Source: Progne subis subis (Eukaryota; Chordata; Aves; Passeriformes; Hirundinidae). Taken from it: 64,000 nt of DNA. The stretch spans positions 1,188,001 to 1,252,000 of the forward strand of contig JAKJHU010000076.1 in assembly GCA_022316685.1 (NCBI GenBank), given 5' to 3'. The translations under genes were made by a program, and so were the position numbers. Positions 50,643-61,200 of this stretch are shown in pieces. Each line of letters opens with the position of its first letter. Within the stretch, counting starts at the first letter, position 1. Under the pieces are notes generated by a model. That model had not been told where the DNA came from. It made no database searches and saw only the letters and a program-made list of their open reading frames with translations.

Positions 50643-51462
50643 CCACATTCTTTTTTATTTCACTGCATTCCTGTAACATTGAGACTCATTAACACTGCAA
50701 TCCTGTGCATACCCAGAGATGATAGTTCAGCAGCACTGTGAAAGACCATAGGTAGGGTGACTTGCTCCAAAACTTTGAATAGCCATTTTAGGGTACTATA
50801 GTTAATCTACAACTGATGATTTGGTGTTCTTTTTGACACTTAAATAACTGCTTAAAACCTAGCCCAAGTTAAAAGAAAGTTATGTCTTCAGCGATTCATC
50901 ATAATTTTTGAACCTCTAACTAATATACCATGAACAAATTTCTCTCTAATAAATAGGTGGTAATTAATTAGTGCCTGTCATCTTTATTCCTTTCAATCTC
51001 ATTTCAGTCACTTCTAGTAGAGAGAGCAAATCAGTGTGGGTAAAGAGTCACAGCATGGCATGCTCAGTCCAGAAGCAAGCTTTGCAGATCAAATTATAAA
51101 GTGCACCAAGAAGACTGGTGTAAGCTTATGATGGGTGCAGAAACACAAGGGAAGGTGGCATTTTAAGCACACAATTTTTGTTCCAAGGCATCCAGTTTTT
51201 AAATTTTCAAAAGTAACATGATCTTCAGAATTGTTGATCTGTTTCTACAGGATCCTGTAAAATTCAGCTTGAAACCTTTACAATTGGGCCTTAAATACAA
51301 TATAAAGTCCTCTTAACACTTGAAACTAAGATAATTTGCATATTACACAACTTCAAACCTTTTTTTGATGACCTTTTAGAATGTGTTTCCTTTTGCTGTT
51401 TAAGTTTTCTTTCAAAGTACAACAAAAATTTTTGTGAAAATTAGAATTTCTTATTTCATCTA
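50643..51462. other. AT-rich sequence without recognised gene
   Basis: No recognised element or gene. Confidence 0.5.
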
Positions 51463-51540
51463 ACAAAAAAAACCAAAAAAACCAAAAAAACAAAAACAAA
51501 AACAGAAACCAAAAAAAAAAAAAAACCCACAACAAAACCA
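51463..51540 (-). repeat. A/C-only tract (G/T tract on minus strand)
   Basis: A runs punctuated by C or CC for about 80 bases; the mirror image of the G/T tracts at 20365 and 39991. Confidence 0.88.
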
Positions 51541-54500
51541 ACTTACAGAACTCCTAACCACATCCCCAAAAACCTAAATTAAGTTGCAGTAATTCCTAAT
51601 CTGAACAGCAGCCATTCAATGGCACATTGATTCCCCATAATCTCTGAATTATAAACTTTTAATTTCATAAAATTTTTGCATCATTACAATTAGATGCACA
51701 ATATTGCTCTCAGAAGCCACTTTTGATCCATGCCTTTCAAAGCAATTAAAAAACAGAGTCCTAATGCCACAAGATGGGAAAAAGAGAAAGAAAAGCAATG
51801 TTCTTTAGGAAAGAGCACTAAATCAGTTCATTACCAAGGCAGGAATAAAACTGAGGTAGAGGTCCAGCATGCTCATATACTGGACTATCCCCCTCTCTTC
51901 CTTGTATATATGGCAGAAAAACAGCTTTTTTAAAGTCTTGAGTGTCCTGCTATCTAATTACGTAAGTCCCTGCTTTGCTGCAGGGACCAGGTATAATCCC
52001 ATTAGAAATAATAGAGTTTATCAAGCTGTTGTGTGGGCACATGAAATCCTTGTGAAGGGCACTGCTAAACCTGTTCTGTCATCCGCTTTTAACCCTGGTC
52101 CTCCAAAAGAGAAAGAGATAATTTCAGGTTTAGGAGAGGATAATCATGAAACCAGTAAAAAGACTGCTTTACTTGACATAGGTGTTTATTTAGTACTGAG
52201 AAAGTCCTTCAAGATTGATTGAATGGCTTTCTTGCTTGGCAATGTAGAAGGTAAGTAGCAAGCAAAAAAAATTGGAAAACTTTGGTCATAACGCCTTTAT
52301 TAAAAAAAAAAAAAAATATATATATAATAAGCTAGTGCAAATAAGGATAAATTTCAGCAAAATTTATGGACTGGCATGCATGTGACTCTGGTAAGAGCTC
52401 AATATTCAGGTTAAAAGCTTATGATTCAGGACCAGTTTTAGCTGGAACAAGAGGAAGAAATGCTTAAAATGGAACATTTTCCAAAATGGAGGACATTATT
52501 TTTCTTACAGGGAAGTAATTCACTTTCCTCTGAAATACCAAGTCTCAGGTGAAGGCAGATCTAAATAGTAACAGATTACTGTCAAACATTACATCCTCAG
52601 ATTCTTACTAGTATAAAGTACTTTAAATTAAAATCTCACTGCTATGAGCAAAGAAGTTTCATCCACATTTTCCTCATTCATATTCAGTTGAAATAAACTG
52701 TTGAGGTCTCAGGAAGTGAGAAAAGGAAAGAGGAGTTAAATCCATTAAAATTAACTCAGCTAATGCATGTTGGACAGCCTCAGATTATTAAGAAGGATTA
52801 CTATATTGTCTGTTCCCTCTTAACTGAAGAGATTTCATAAAGCCTGAGTTAAGAGCATTCTCCATCTCTCCCCTTTCTTCTCTTTGAATGTCACTCTATA
52901 AAGCACTATAAATGCAATAAGATGGCATGCAGAAAAAATTGGGTGAAGACAAAATAAAGAGAAAAGGAAGGAAACATGAGTCTTTTCTATATCATTACTA
53001 GGAAATAAGTCAGTCCTTTTTAAAGTACATTTATGTACATTGAACTTGTTTTGTCCTTTACTGAAGATGCAAAGTGAAAAAATATCCTGCTTCTTATATA
53101 ATCTGTGTCTTTGATATAGGTGGCTTCATCTAGATGAACTTTCAGTGACAAGTATGAGCTGATGTGCTTTGCACTTGGGAAAACTGTGAAGAAGAAGGGA
53201 GTTATTGTGAATAACAGAGGGCACCTCTGCTGAAACTGAAGAAGTGAAAACTAAACAAATAATGAAATAAGAGAGGCAGGAAACAGTAGAGAAAAAAGTG
53301 TAATCAAACATCTTGGGTATTAGGGCCCCTGGTTGTGTGACCTTTAAAAAGTATGGAATGTAATTAGAAATGAAAGTACTAAAATGACTAGAAGCATTAT
53401 AATTTACATATATAAAATTTCAAGTGATTTGACCAAACTTCCTTAAGGTTTTTTTAGTTTGTGCAACCTGTAAAGAAATTGGAGAAAAGGCTACATTATT
53501 AAAAATTGCAGTTTTCCTGCATGATCTTCCCATACTTCTGAAGTGAAAGACTTTTCCATATCTCCAAGTCAATAGACCATATCTCACTTCTTGGATTGCT
53601 GGATGATCTCCATCCTCTTAGCTCTGCAGTCCCCCTTTGAGAGAGGCACACTGAAAGTGCAATGTAGTCCTTGCTTTGCTTCCACTGTCCATCTGTCTGC
53701 TGAAATAGAAAGGAATAGCAGTCTTCCAAATCCCAAACAAATCAGTCACTTGAAAAGGACTAGTCTTTTAGTCATCTTTATCAACACACAGCTCTAGCTA
53801 AACTTAATCTCAAAGGCCATTCAGTCAAAGTCAAATGGCATGGTTTTTTAGTAAGATTTCTTTCTCTCCCTCTTCAGGTTCACTAGCATAAATGTGTGCT
53901 ATATGTCTTATTATGTATTTCTTGGTCTTTATTCACCACATTCTCTGATCATTTCTTTTTCTCTAATCCTTGAGCAATAAGTCTGCACATCTGAACAAAC
54001 AGGCTTTTGAAGAGTGAATACACATATGGCTTTCTGAGTTTTCCCCCTTCTTTCAAGAAGAAAAAAAGGAAATTACATGATGTCATAATCTATAAGTCAC
54101 ATCTTTTTAGTCACAATTATTACGTCTTTCATAGCCCTTTGACATTTATGTGGTGTGTTATACACAATTCCCTCTTTGGAATACATTATGAAGCACAGAA
54201 TAATCCTTATCTTGGCCTTTTTGAAATACCTTTTATTTCTTTCTCAAAGCTCTAGATACCACAGAAAAACACTTCTGCCTTAGACAAACAAAGAAAAGTC
54301 ACTTACTTCTCTGCCAACCTCTCTTTGCACTGCAAAATTTGTAAAAATATATGGTGCTTAAATAAAGGTGTCATGTTTTGCACAGTGTCCATAGTGTTAA
54401 CTTGGTTTATCACAAAGCTTTTCATTCCAATGACATTCATCCATGGGACCATCAAACTGGAAAAGACCTAACTATGTGAGCAGACTTTGTAAACTATTAG

Positions 54501-55587
54501 CCCTTCAGTCCATGGTACCTTATGGAACAAGAATACAAAAAAAAAAAGGCAAATTATTAAATGCAGAAGATTATTTTTATTGTTTATTTAAACAGTATAG
54601 ATCTTGTCCCTGCAGCACTAACTTTGTACTTTTAAAAGATACTAAGAGTCATAGTCTTTGCCAGATATTCCTTAGTTATCCACAAATTATCAGGACTACT
54701 AAGAGTATCTTTGAAAAATGCCTGACTTTTCCTTGAAGTGCTGAGGAAACTTCTTCTGGGGGGAAGGTATTTAAACACTGTCTCTGGTAGCAGGAAAATC
54801 TTGGAAAGATTGCCCAGAACATTTTTTGTCTCTTTACTTTTATATAGTACGACTTTAAGATTTGTTCAAGACCCATCTCTACCAGTGACTCTGTACTGTC
54901 TGGCTAAGCCATTTTATCTTTACTGTTTCTTAATGAGTAAAGCTAACCAGCATCTGCTAGTTTAGGTTTTATTTTTCCCCTCAGAGAAGATGTTATAAGA
55001 GGGATCACTTATGATTATTTTTGTTTCAGCCAAAAGTTTTAGAGGACTATTTTAACTTTCTTTCAAAATTAAGTATTTTTCAGATTAAAAATTCTAAGCA
55101 GAGACATTTTAAATTGGAAGATAAATCATAGGTTTTCACTTGCATGTGAAAGGCTTTCACTTATAAGTCATGTCTTTACTTCCTGCAGGGGTATTCATTC
55201 AGCTGGAAGACTCTTTCACTTCAAGGAAAAAAAAAAAAGTTTAAAGGCTATCTCCTTATATTTCTTTTCCATTTGAGACTATGTTCTGCGCAGTACAGGT
55301 TTTCTACCACCTTTTGGCTTTGCTGCACTAAACACGTTAACATTGAAATGTGGTTTTGAAATACCTGGTGCTTTGGTAACAAAAATAATTCCTACAGTGT
55401 CTGCTATGAAGCTAGAAAACTGCAAGGACATCTGAAATGGAGTCACTAGCTAAGCACTCAAAGCATATTAAGCTTGATTTGCAGCCCTAGCACTACATTT
55501 TTAAAAATCATGTAATTAGAGTAAGAAGGGCATCTTTCCTGAATTGCTGTGAGATTTTTGTTGATTGTAGTTTTGTTGTTTTGTTTT
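51541..55587. other. Unique AT-rich sequence
   Basis: A compound A/TA tract lies at about 52303-52327. A 117-codon plus-strand open frame at 51869-52222 has no recognisable motif. No gene or repeat family recognised. Confidence 0.5.
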
Positions 55588-55625
55588 TATATATATATTT
55601 ATATATATTTATATATATATATATA
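55588..55625 (+). repeat. (AT)n microsatellite with TTT interruptions
   Basis: AT dinucleotide array interrupted twice by TTT. Confidence 0.93.
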
Positions 55626-56159
55626 AAATGATCATTAGAGAATCTAAAATCAAGTGTGACATGCAAAATGAATATGTTCACTAATGTATTAGAAATTATT
55701 TGCATTCTTTAGCTTTTTTTTTTTTTCTCATGTGGCAACATTTTGTTTTATTTTATCCTTAACAAATTTGATTATGTAAATAAATCCTTTCCAGAATGAC
55801 TTACAGGTTTTCAGTATTTTCTTCTTTCATAAGTAACCTCTCTTTCTCCTACTTATCACCTTCAGAAAACTTGAATTTGGGATAGAGAGAAATGCAATTA
55901 GCTTAAGGCAAGCAGAAAGATGAAATTTTGGATTGTTCTGCTATCTTTTTGTCATGGGTCCCCATCTAGAAGTTCATATCACTTCTATCGTTTCTGAAAT
56001 ACAATCTGTTAATTTAAATTATCTTTAGAGAGTATTCCCCTAAGTGACAGCATTTCATATTTTCTTAAGACAAGGAAGGTCTAAACCAGGAAGATGTTAT
56101 TTGGGGCACATTATGTCTTACTAGTAGCAAGGAAGGTAAATTGCTCACATTTGGAGTGA
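55626..56159. other. AT-rich sequence without recognised gene
   Basis: Nothing recognised. It may include an eroded 5' part of the LTR that follows. Confidence 0.45.
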
Positions 56160-56448
56160 GTTTGTAGTGATGGCATTTCTCTTCCCAGATCACCCACACA
56201 CGATCATGCCCTGCTCTCCTGGACATGGCTGAACACCTACCTGCCCGCCCATGGGAAGCAGTGAATTAATTCCTTGGGTTTTTTTGCTTGCATGTGCATC
56301 TTTTGCTTTTTTTATTAAACTGTCTTTAGCTCAACCCATGAGCTCCAGCTTTTACCCTTCCAATTCTCTCCGTGATACCTCTGGTGGGATCTCCTCATGA
56401 GCAAGCAGCTGCACAGGGCTTGGCTTTTGTCTGGGGTAGACCATGATA
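56160..56448 (+). mobile_element. 3' part of an avian endogenous-retrovirus LTR
   Basis: A family different from A/B/C. Hallmarks in order: TTTCTCTTCCCAGATCACC, CCTGCTCTCCTGGACATGGC, TGAACACCTACCTGCCCGCC, GGGAAGCAGTGAATTAATTC, ATTAAA at 56314-56319 within TATTAAACTGTCTTTAGCTC, and a terminal TGGGGTAGACCATGATA. These correspond, as remembered, to the 3' half of a common songbird LTR ending in GGGGTTAAACCACGACA. The 5' half is missing or unrecognisable, and no internal genes are attached. Confidence 0.78.
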
Positions 56449-56635
56449 TTAGGCTATCCCACTTCTCATCTCTCCAGCTGCTGAAATTAAGATGACATTC
56501 AAGGTCATGTAGGGATAAGGCACCCCCTGACCATGCGGCAGGAAGCAAATATGGGGATAACAGAAGTTTTTCTAATTAAAATTAACTCCAAAGGGGAATT
56601 TTCAGATTATGAAACTGGACTATTGGCTTGAAACA
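56449..56635. other. Flank of LTR fragment
   Basis: Unrecognised sequence of moderate GC content immediately right of the LTR end. Confidence 0.4.
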
Positions 56636-56655
56636 TAAATAAATAAATAAATAAA
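56636..56655 (+). repeat. (AAAT)n microsatellite
   Basis: Five AAAT units. Confidence 0.9.
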
Positions 56656-58331
56656 AACTGCCGCTTTTTTTGAGAAAGGGATGTTACTATTTGTCAATCA
56701 AATGAATGATGCCAATGCACACTGGTAGGCATTAAAACTGCCTGCCTCACAGGCTCAAGAGCCTGATAAGGCTGAGGAAGGCTGTGAGTTAAACTCAGTT
56801 TCTTTTGTTAAGGCTCAGCATTAAGATGATCTTTTAAAATTCTAATTCACTTGGAGGTGCTTCTAAAGAAACTTGACTGTAATTAAAATCAAAAGTGAAA
56901 TTTTTACTGTTGGCTTATAGACTTACAATCTGTGACAAAATGACTTGGGAATAGAAATGGATTTCTATACCCTGAAAATAATTTTCTTATTCTTCCTCAT
57001 AATTAACCTGAAGGGCATCAATTCCTCTTGTGAAAAAGCAGACAAAATCCCTGTTCCAGTTACTACTCCAACAGGCCCTGGCATACTGCAGAGGTGCTCC
57101 AGTTCCTCAGACATCATCTTCTTAATGACAAAAATGTTTCTTAATCAATTGCCTTTGCATGTAACTAAAGGGGAAAATAAAATCTTTTCAGAACATTTCT
57201 GTCTATTTGTATTTGAAACTGTCTTGTGGCTGTCTTCAAACTTTGACACTTGGACTGCAGAACTATGCCCTATATACAACCAGATTTGATCTGTATTCAT
57301 TCAAAAGGAATTTACTTTAAAAACTAGCCTGGGCAGCTGACTAGAAAATCAGATCCAGGCTGAACAATAATACAAAGATGGTAAGATTTTGGGACACTTC
57401 ACTAAGATTCTAAAAGATATCAAAAGATAGATGACATTTTCTTCCAATTCTGACTAGATTTGATAAGGATCAGAGATAAATCAGTTCAGTTCAGGTCAAA
57501 GTATTAATAATACTTTTTAAAAATATGTAAGAATGTATAAATGAGGAAAAATCCCTAGAATCAGGAAAATTAAACACAATTGGTGCATCTCAAGTAGATA
57601 CAAAAATATGTTGGCCTCTTCTCAGCAAGGTTTTGAAAGAACCTGCTGCTCGTACATAATGCAAATGTGAGCTCACTTTAAATTACCTATGGTGATCTTC
57701 AGCCAACAGTGAATAAAATGTGGTAATTATATCATATTGATATGCACACTCTAAGAGCAAGAGTTATTTTCAAAGGTTAATTATTTACCTAACCCCTCCC
57801 TCTTCATCTTTCCTATTCACACAGCTCAGTCTCTGCAAAAAACACATGGAATTTTCTTATTTTCTTTACTAGTAAAGTTACACTATCAAAGACTACATTC
57901 TGAATTCTACAAAAAGTTACTAAGGATGACTATAGGACACAGAATGTATTCAAAATACTGTGGGTGGGAACGGTACTACTTGAATTTCCACGTAGCATGG
58001 TAGCATCAGATATTTAAATGTAGGCTGCTAACATAAGGTATTGAAATTACCTAACTTTTTAACCTACTAGGAACTGCCTCTGTGAATGTATATCCAGTTT
58101 TTGCATGCACTTTTCTGACACTAGTCTGAAAGAGTATTTACAAAAGTAATGACAGGAATGCTGCTGTCTAGGAAACTGGAATTCAGAATGTATTTAAGAT
58201 GACTATCAGAATTTTATTTCCACAAATGTAGGTTTAATAATCACTAATTTTAGTCAAGGATTTTGACCCAGTATGCTGTATTTAGTTTTATGAATCAATG
58301 CTCTTGTGAGGGTTCTTTTTCCTAGCATTTA
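56656..58331. other. AT-rich sequence without recognised gene
   Basis: Contains an ATG-started open frame of about 110 codons at 56957-57289 with a hydrophobic N-terminus, discussed under findings. No repeat family recognised. Confidence 0.5.
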
Positions 58332-59117
58332 AGATCATAGGATTGTAGAATAGTCTGGGTTGGAAAAAACCTTTAAAGGTCATCTAGTCCAACACCCCTA
58401 GCAATGAGCAGGGACATCTTTCTCTAGACCAGGTTGCTCACAGCACCATCCAACCTGACCTTAAATGTTGCCAGGGATGGGGCATCCACCACCCCTCTGG
58501 AAAACCTGTTCCAGTGTTTCACCACCCACATGGTAAAAAATTTCTTGCTTATGTCTAGGCTGAATCTACCCACTTTTAGTTTAAAACCATTACCCCTTGT
58601 ATCACAGCAGGACCTGCTAAAATGTCTGTCTGCATCTTTCTCACAAGCACCCTTTAAATATTTGAAGGCTAGAGTAAAGTCTCCCCAGAATCTTCTCTTC
58701 TCAAGGCTGTAAACCCCTACACTCTCATCCAGTCCTCATAGGAAAGATGTTCAATTCCTCTGACCATTTTTGTAGCTCTCCTTTGGTTACACTCCAATGG
58801 GTCCATATCTTTCTTATACTGAGGACCCCTGAGTTGGATACAATACCCCAGGAGGGGACTCATGAGAGCAGAATACAGGGAAGAATCACCTCCCTTGACA
58901 TGCTGTTTGGGTGCAGCCCTTTCTGGGCCTATGGTTCTCTTTCTGTGCTTTGCATGTCCATGCACATTGCCACCTTATATTCAGGTTTTTCATGCACCAG
59001 CACCCTGGTGCCATTCTCTGCAGGGTTGCTTTTTATCCCTTCATCTCCCAACTGGCATTGATATTGAGGTCTACCTAACCCAGGTGCAAGACCTTGCACT
59101 ATAGTTTCATTGAGGTT
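58332..59117 (-). mobile_element. CR1 LINE, about 0.8 kb, minus strand
   Basis: On the plus strand the reverse complement of CR1 runs from AGATCATAGGATTGTAGAAT at the low end (3' tail), through GGTTGGAAAAAACC and CATCTAGTCCAACACCCCTA, CAGGGATGGGGCATCCACCA, CTGTTCCAGTGTTTCACCAC, CCCCAGAATCTTCTCTTCTC and GAGAGCAGAATACAGGGA, to CCCAGGTGCAAGACCTTGCA near 59100. It includes the whole 3' untranslated region and the end of ORF2. It is the longest well-preserved CR1 copy of the window and is truncated at its 5' side. Confidence 0.93.
58717..58965 (-). pseudogene. CR1 ORF2 reverse-transcriptase C-terminus, remnant
   Basis: About 82 codons remain open on the minus strand inside the CR1 copy. They contain SLYSALMSPLLGYCIQLRGP, PQYKKDMDPLE, QRRATKMVRG and EHLSYED, the conserved C-terminal signature of CR1 ORF2 (usual form LYSALVRPHLEYC.QFW.PQYKKD, QRRATKM, EHLSYEERL). 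The catalytic FADD-type part of the enzyme lies upstream in a full element and is missing here, so it is a non-functional fragment. Confidence 0.88.
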
Positions 59118-60109
59118 ACAAAAGCAGATAAAATATGAAAGACATTTTAATGACAGTGAAGGAGAAGGAAAGTAGTTTTGAAATATTTTGGACTTATTTC
59201 CATTTACAGAAAGTGAATGTACAAGGAATTAATTTCTCATGGAAAGAACAAATGTATATTATACGTATCTTTCTCAAATTTCAGAGAAGGAAAAAAAAAA
59301 GAGGTTTCATTCCAAGAATTTAAGAATATGAGAAGAACACACATTAAACTTTTCAAAATTTTTACTTCTATTCCCAGAGTGAATTTCTCAGTAGTTTGGC
59401 ATGAAATAAATCTTATTTTTTTCTCTCTTTCTGAGGGTAGCAGATGGAACATCAGTTTGTTTTCTATGATTCTATTTCTTTTTTAGTCTATTTGGGAGGC
59501 GTTGGAAGAATAGCTCTTCAGGAATTTTTCTCCTGGCTCAGCGTAGCACCAATGTTCTTTTAATAGTTTTTGACAATTACTTTTCAAAGGACAATAAATT
59601 TAAAGTAACTTTTTTCCGTACAAGTATGTCGACAAAATTAGCTCAGGGATTCTGGAGCTGAAATCCATGCTAGAATTTCAAAGGCAAGAGTGGCATTTAG
59701 GCACTTCAGTTTCATTGAAAGTCCATAGGAGTTAGTTACCTAAGGGCTATATTAATGTCCATCCTGTAATCTTAATAGAGACAAACTACATCATGCAATT
59801 CCTCCCCATTTTCTCATCATGCAGATCATTTTTCGTCCACATCAATAAGTTTAAACCTTGGTAGTTTCATTCCTGCAGTATATATTGCGTGCAAAGCCAA
59901 TGCTTTCTCTTTTAAATCTCAGGCTAGATTTTGAAATGTTTAAATAATTTCTAGTAAGCCCAGCAAAATGCATATAAGCGCATTGATTTTTTTTTTTTTT
60001 TCCCCTGAAGAATTTTTATTAAGGCAAATATAAATGAACTGACTTGCAGTTTTAGAAGTCATTTAGTATACTTTGGATGTTATTAATTTAAAATGTACAT
60101 TACTCACAA
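59118..60109. other. AT-rich sequence between two CR1 copies
   Basis: No gene recognised. A T run lies at about 59988-60001. A possible old repeat at 59690-59750 is listed separately. Confidence 0.5.
59690..59750. repeat. Possible ancient amniote interspersed repeat
   Basis: TGGCATTTAGGCACTTCAG, TCATTGAAAGTCCATAGGAG and GTTAGTTACCTAAGG resemble a decayed palindromic motif (TTAGGCACCTAACTCCCATTG and its complement) often seen in amniote genomes. The family is not named with confidence. Confidence 0.3.
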
Positions 60110-61200
60110 TCAAAGTTATCTGACCAGACACAGAGTATTAGAAATATTGAATGGAAGAGATTTCTGCAAACCTCTCATCCCACCTTTCCCTTTAAATGTG
60201 ACCATGTCCAACACTAGAACAGATGATACATGGCTATGTATATCTGGGTACAGAAAAGTTTTGAGGACAAGGGCTCCACAATCCTCTGTCAGGAACCTGC
60301 CACTACTGCACTACTTTGACTCTAAAAACTAGATTGTCTCCATCCACTTTTTATGTACATTCAGATACTTATAGACCCTGTAGACTTCTCTTTGCCAGAT
60401 TAAACAAAATAACTCCTGATCTGCTATATTCCCATAATTTCCGATTGGTTTAGTAGCCTTCTGCTGAATCCTGTCCAGTTTCTCAATAATTTTTTATTGA
60501 ACTAGGCAACCAAATATTGGCTAGGTTGTCCTAAATGCCATGTCACTACCTCTAAGCAGAATGATGCAAATATAGTTCTTTGTTCTGCTAACCACATTTC
60601 TACTAACATTTCCACAGCTGTGGTTGCCTTTCACATGCTGGTTTATATTTCAGCTTGTATTTTACCTTAGCACCTGGGTCCTGTCTCCTATTTGGTCAGT
60701 TGCATCCCAGCTGGTATCATCAGTATATTTGGGGGTTTTCTGCCTCTCCTATAGAAATGTTCACTTTCTCTCTTGAGCTTTAGAGGTCTTCTGCTGGCCT
60801 AATCCTCAAGTATTGCAAAATCCCTTTGATCTGAAGCTCTGCCATTTGTTGCAGACCAATCTGGGTCATCACACAGGTCACTGATAAAGATGTTGAGAAA
60901 TAAGGGCCTCCTGGTTTTTCCCATTTTTTATCAATCATCAGCTGGACATGGAGGGCACTTTAAGTGTGGGGCATATTCTGTATTTACTAGTTGTCTGTAT
61001 AGCTATTATAAGTCTTGGCAAGCTCACTAAACATGTTCCTTCTGTTCTTCTCCATGCTTAAAGCCAGTTGATCTCATCTAGATTTCTGGCAGAAAGTTTA
61101 GGGGTATTTCCCAAATTTCTTAGAGGAATCTCTTCTTCCTTCTGAATAAATGTTTCCAATTTTCTAGTTATTGGTATGAAGGTCAGCAAGTAACAGTCCT
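60110..61200 (-). mobile_element. Old, highly diverged CR1-like LINE, minus strand
   Basis: The reverse complement of an old amniote CR1 can be followed in the right order. At about 60370 there is ACTTATAGACCCTGTAGACT; then CTCTTTGCCAGATTAAACAA, AGTAGCCTTCTGCTGAATCC, GTCCAGTTTCTCAATAA, CACATGCTGGTTTATATTTC and CACCTGGGTCCTGTCTCC. It ends with CACAGGTCACTGATAAAGAT followed by GTTGAGAAATAAGGGCC near 60910. No open frame survives. Its divergence far exceeds that of the copy at 58332-59117, so it is an older insertion. Both borders are approximate. Confidence 0.68.

Noticed and set aside
56945..56956. TTG as the start of the small open frame at 56957
   Set aside because: In a vertebrate the first ATG at 56957 is the more sensible start; the upstream TTG has no support.
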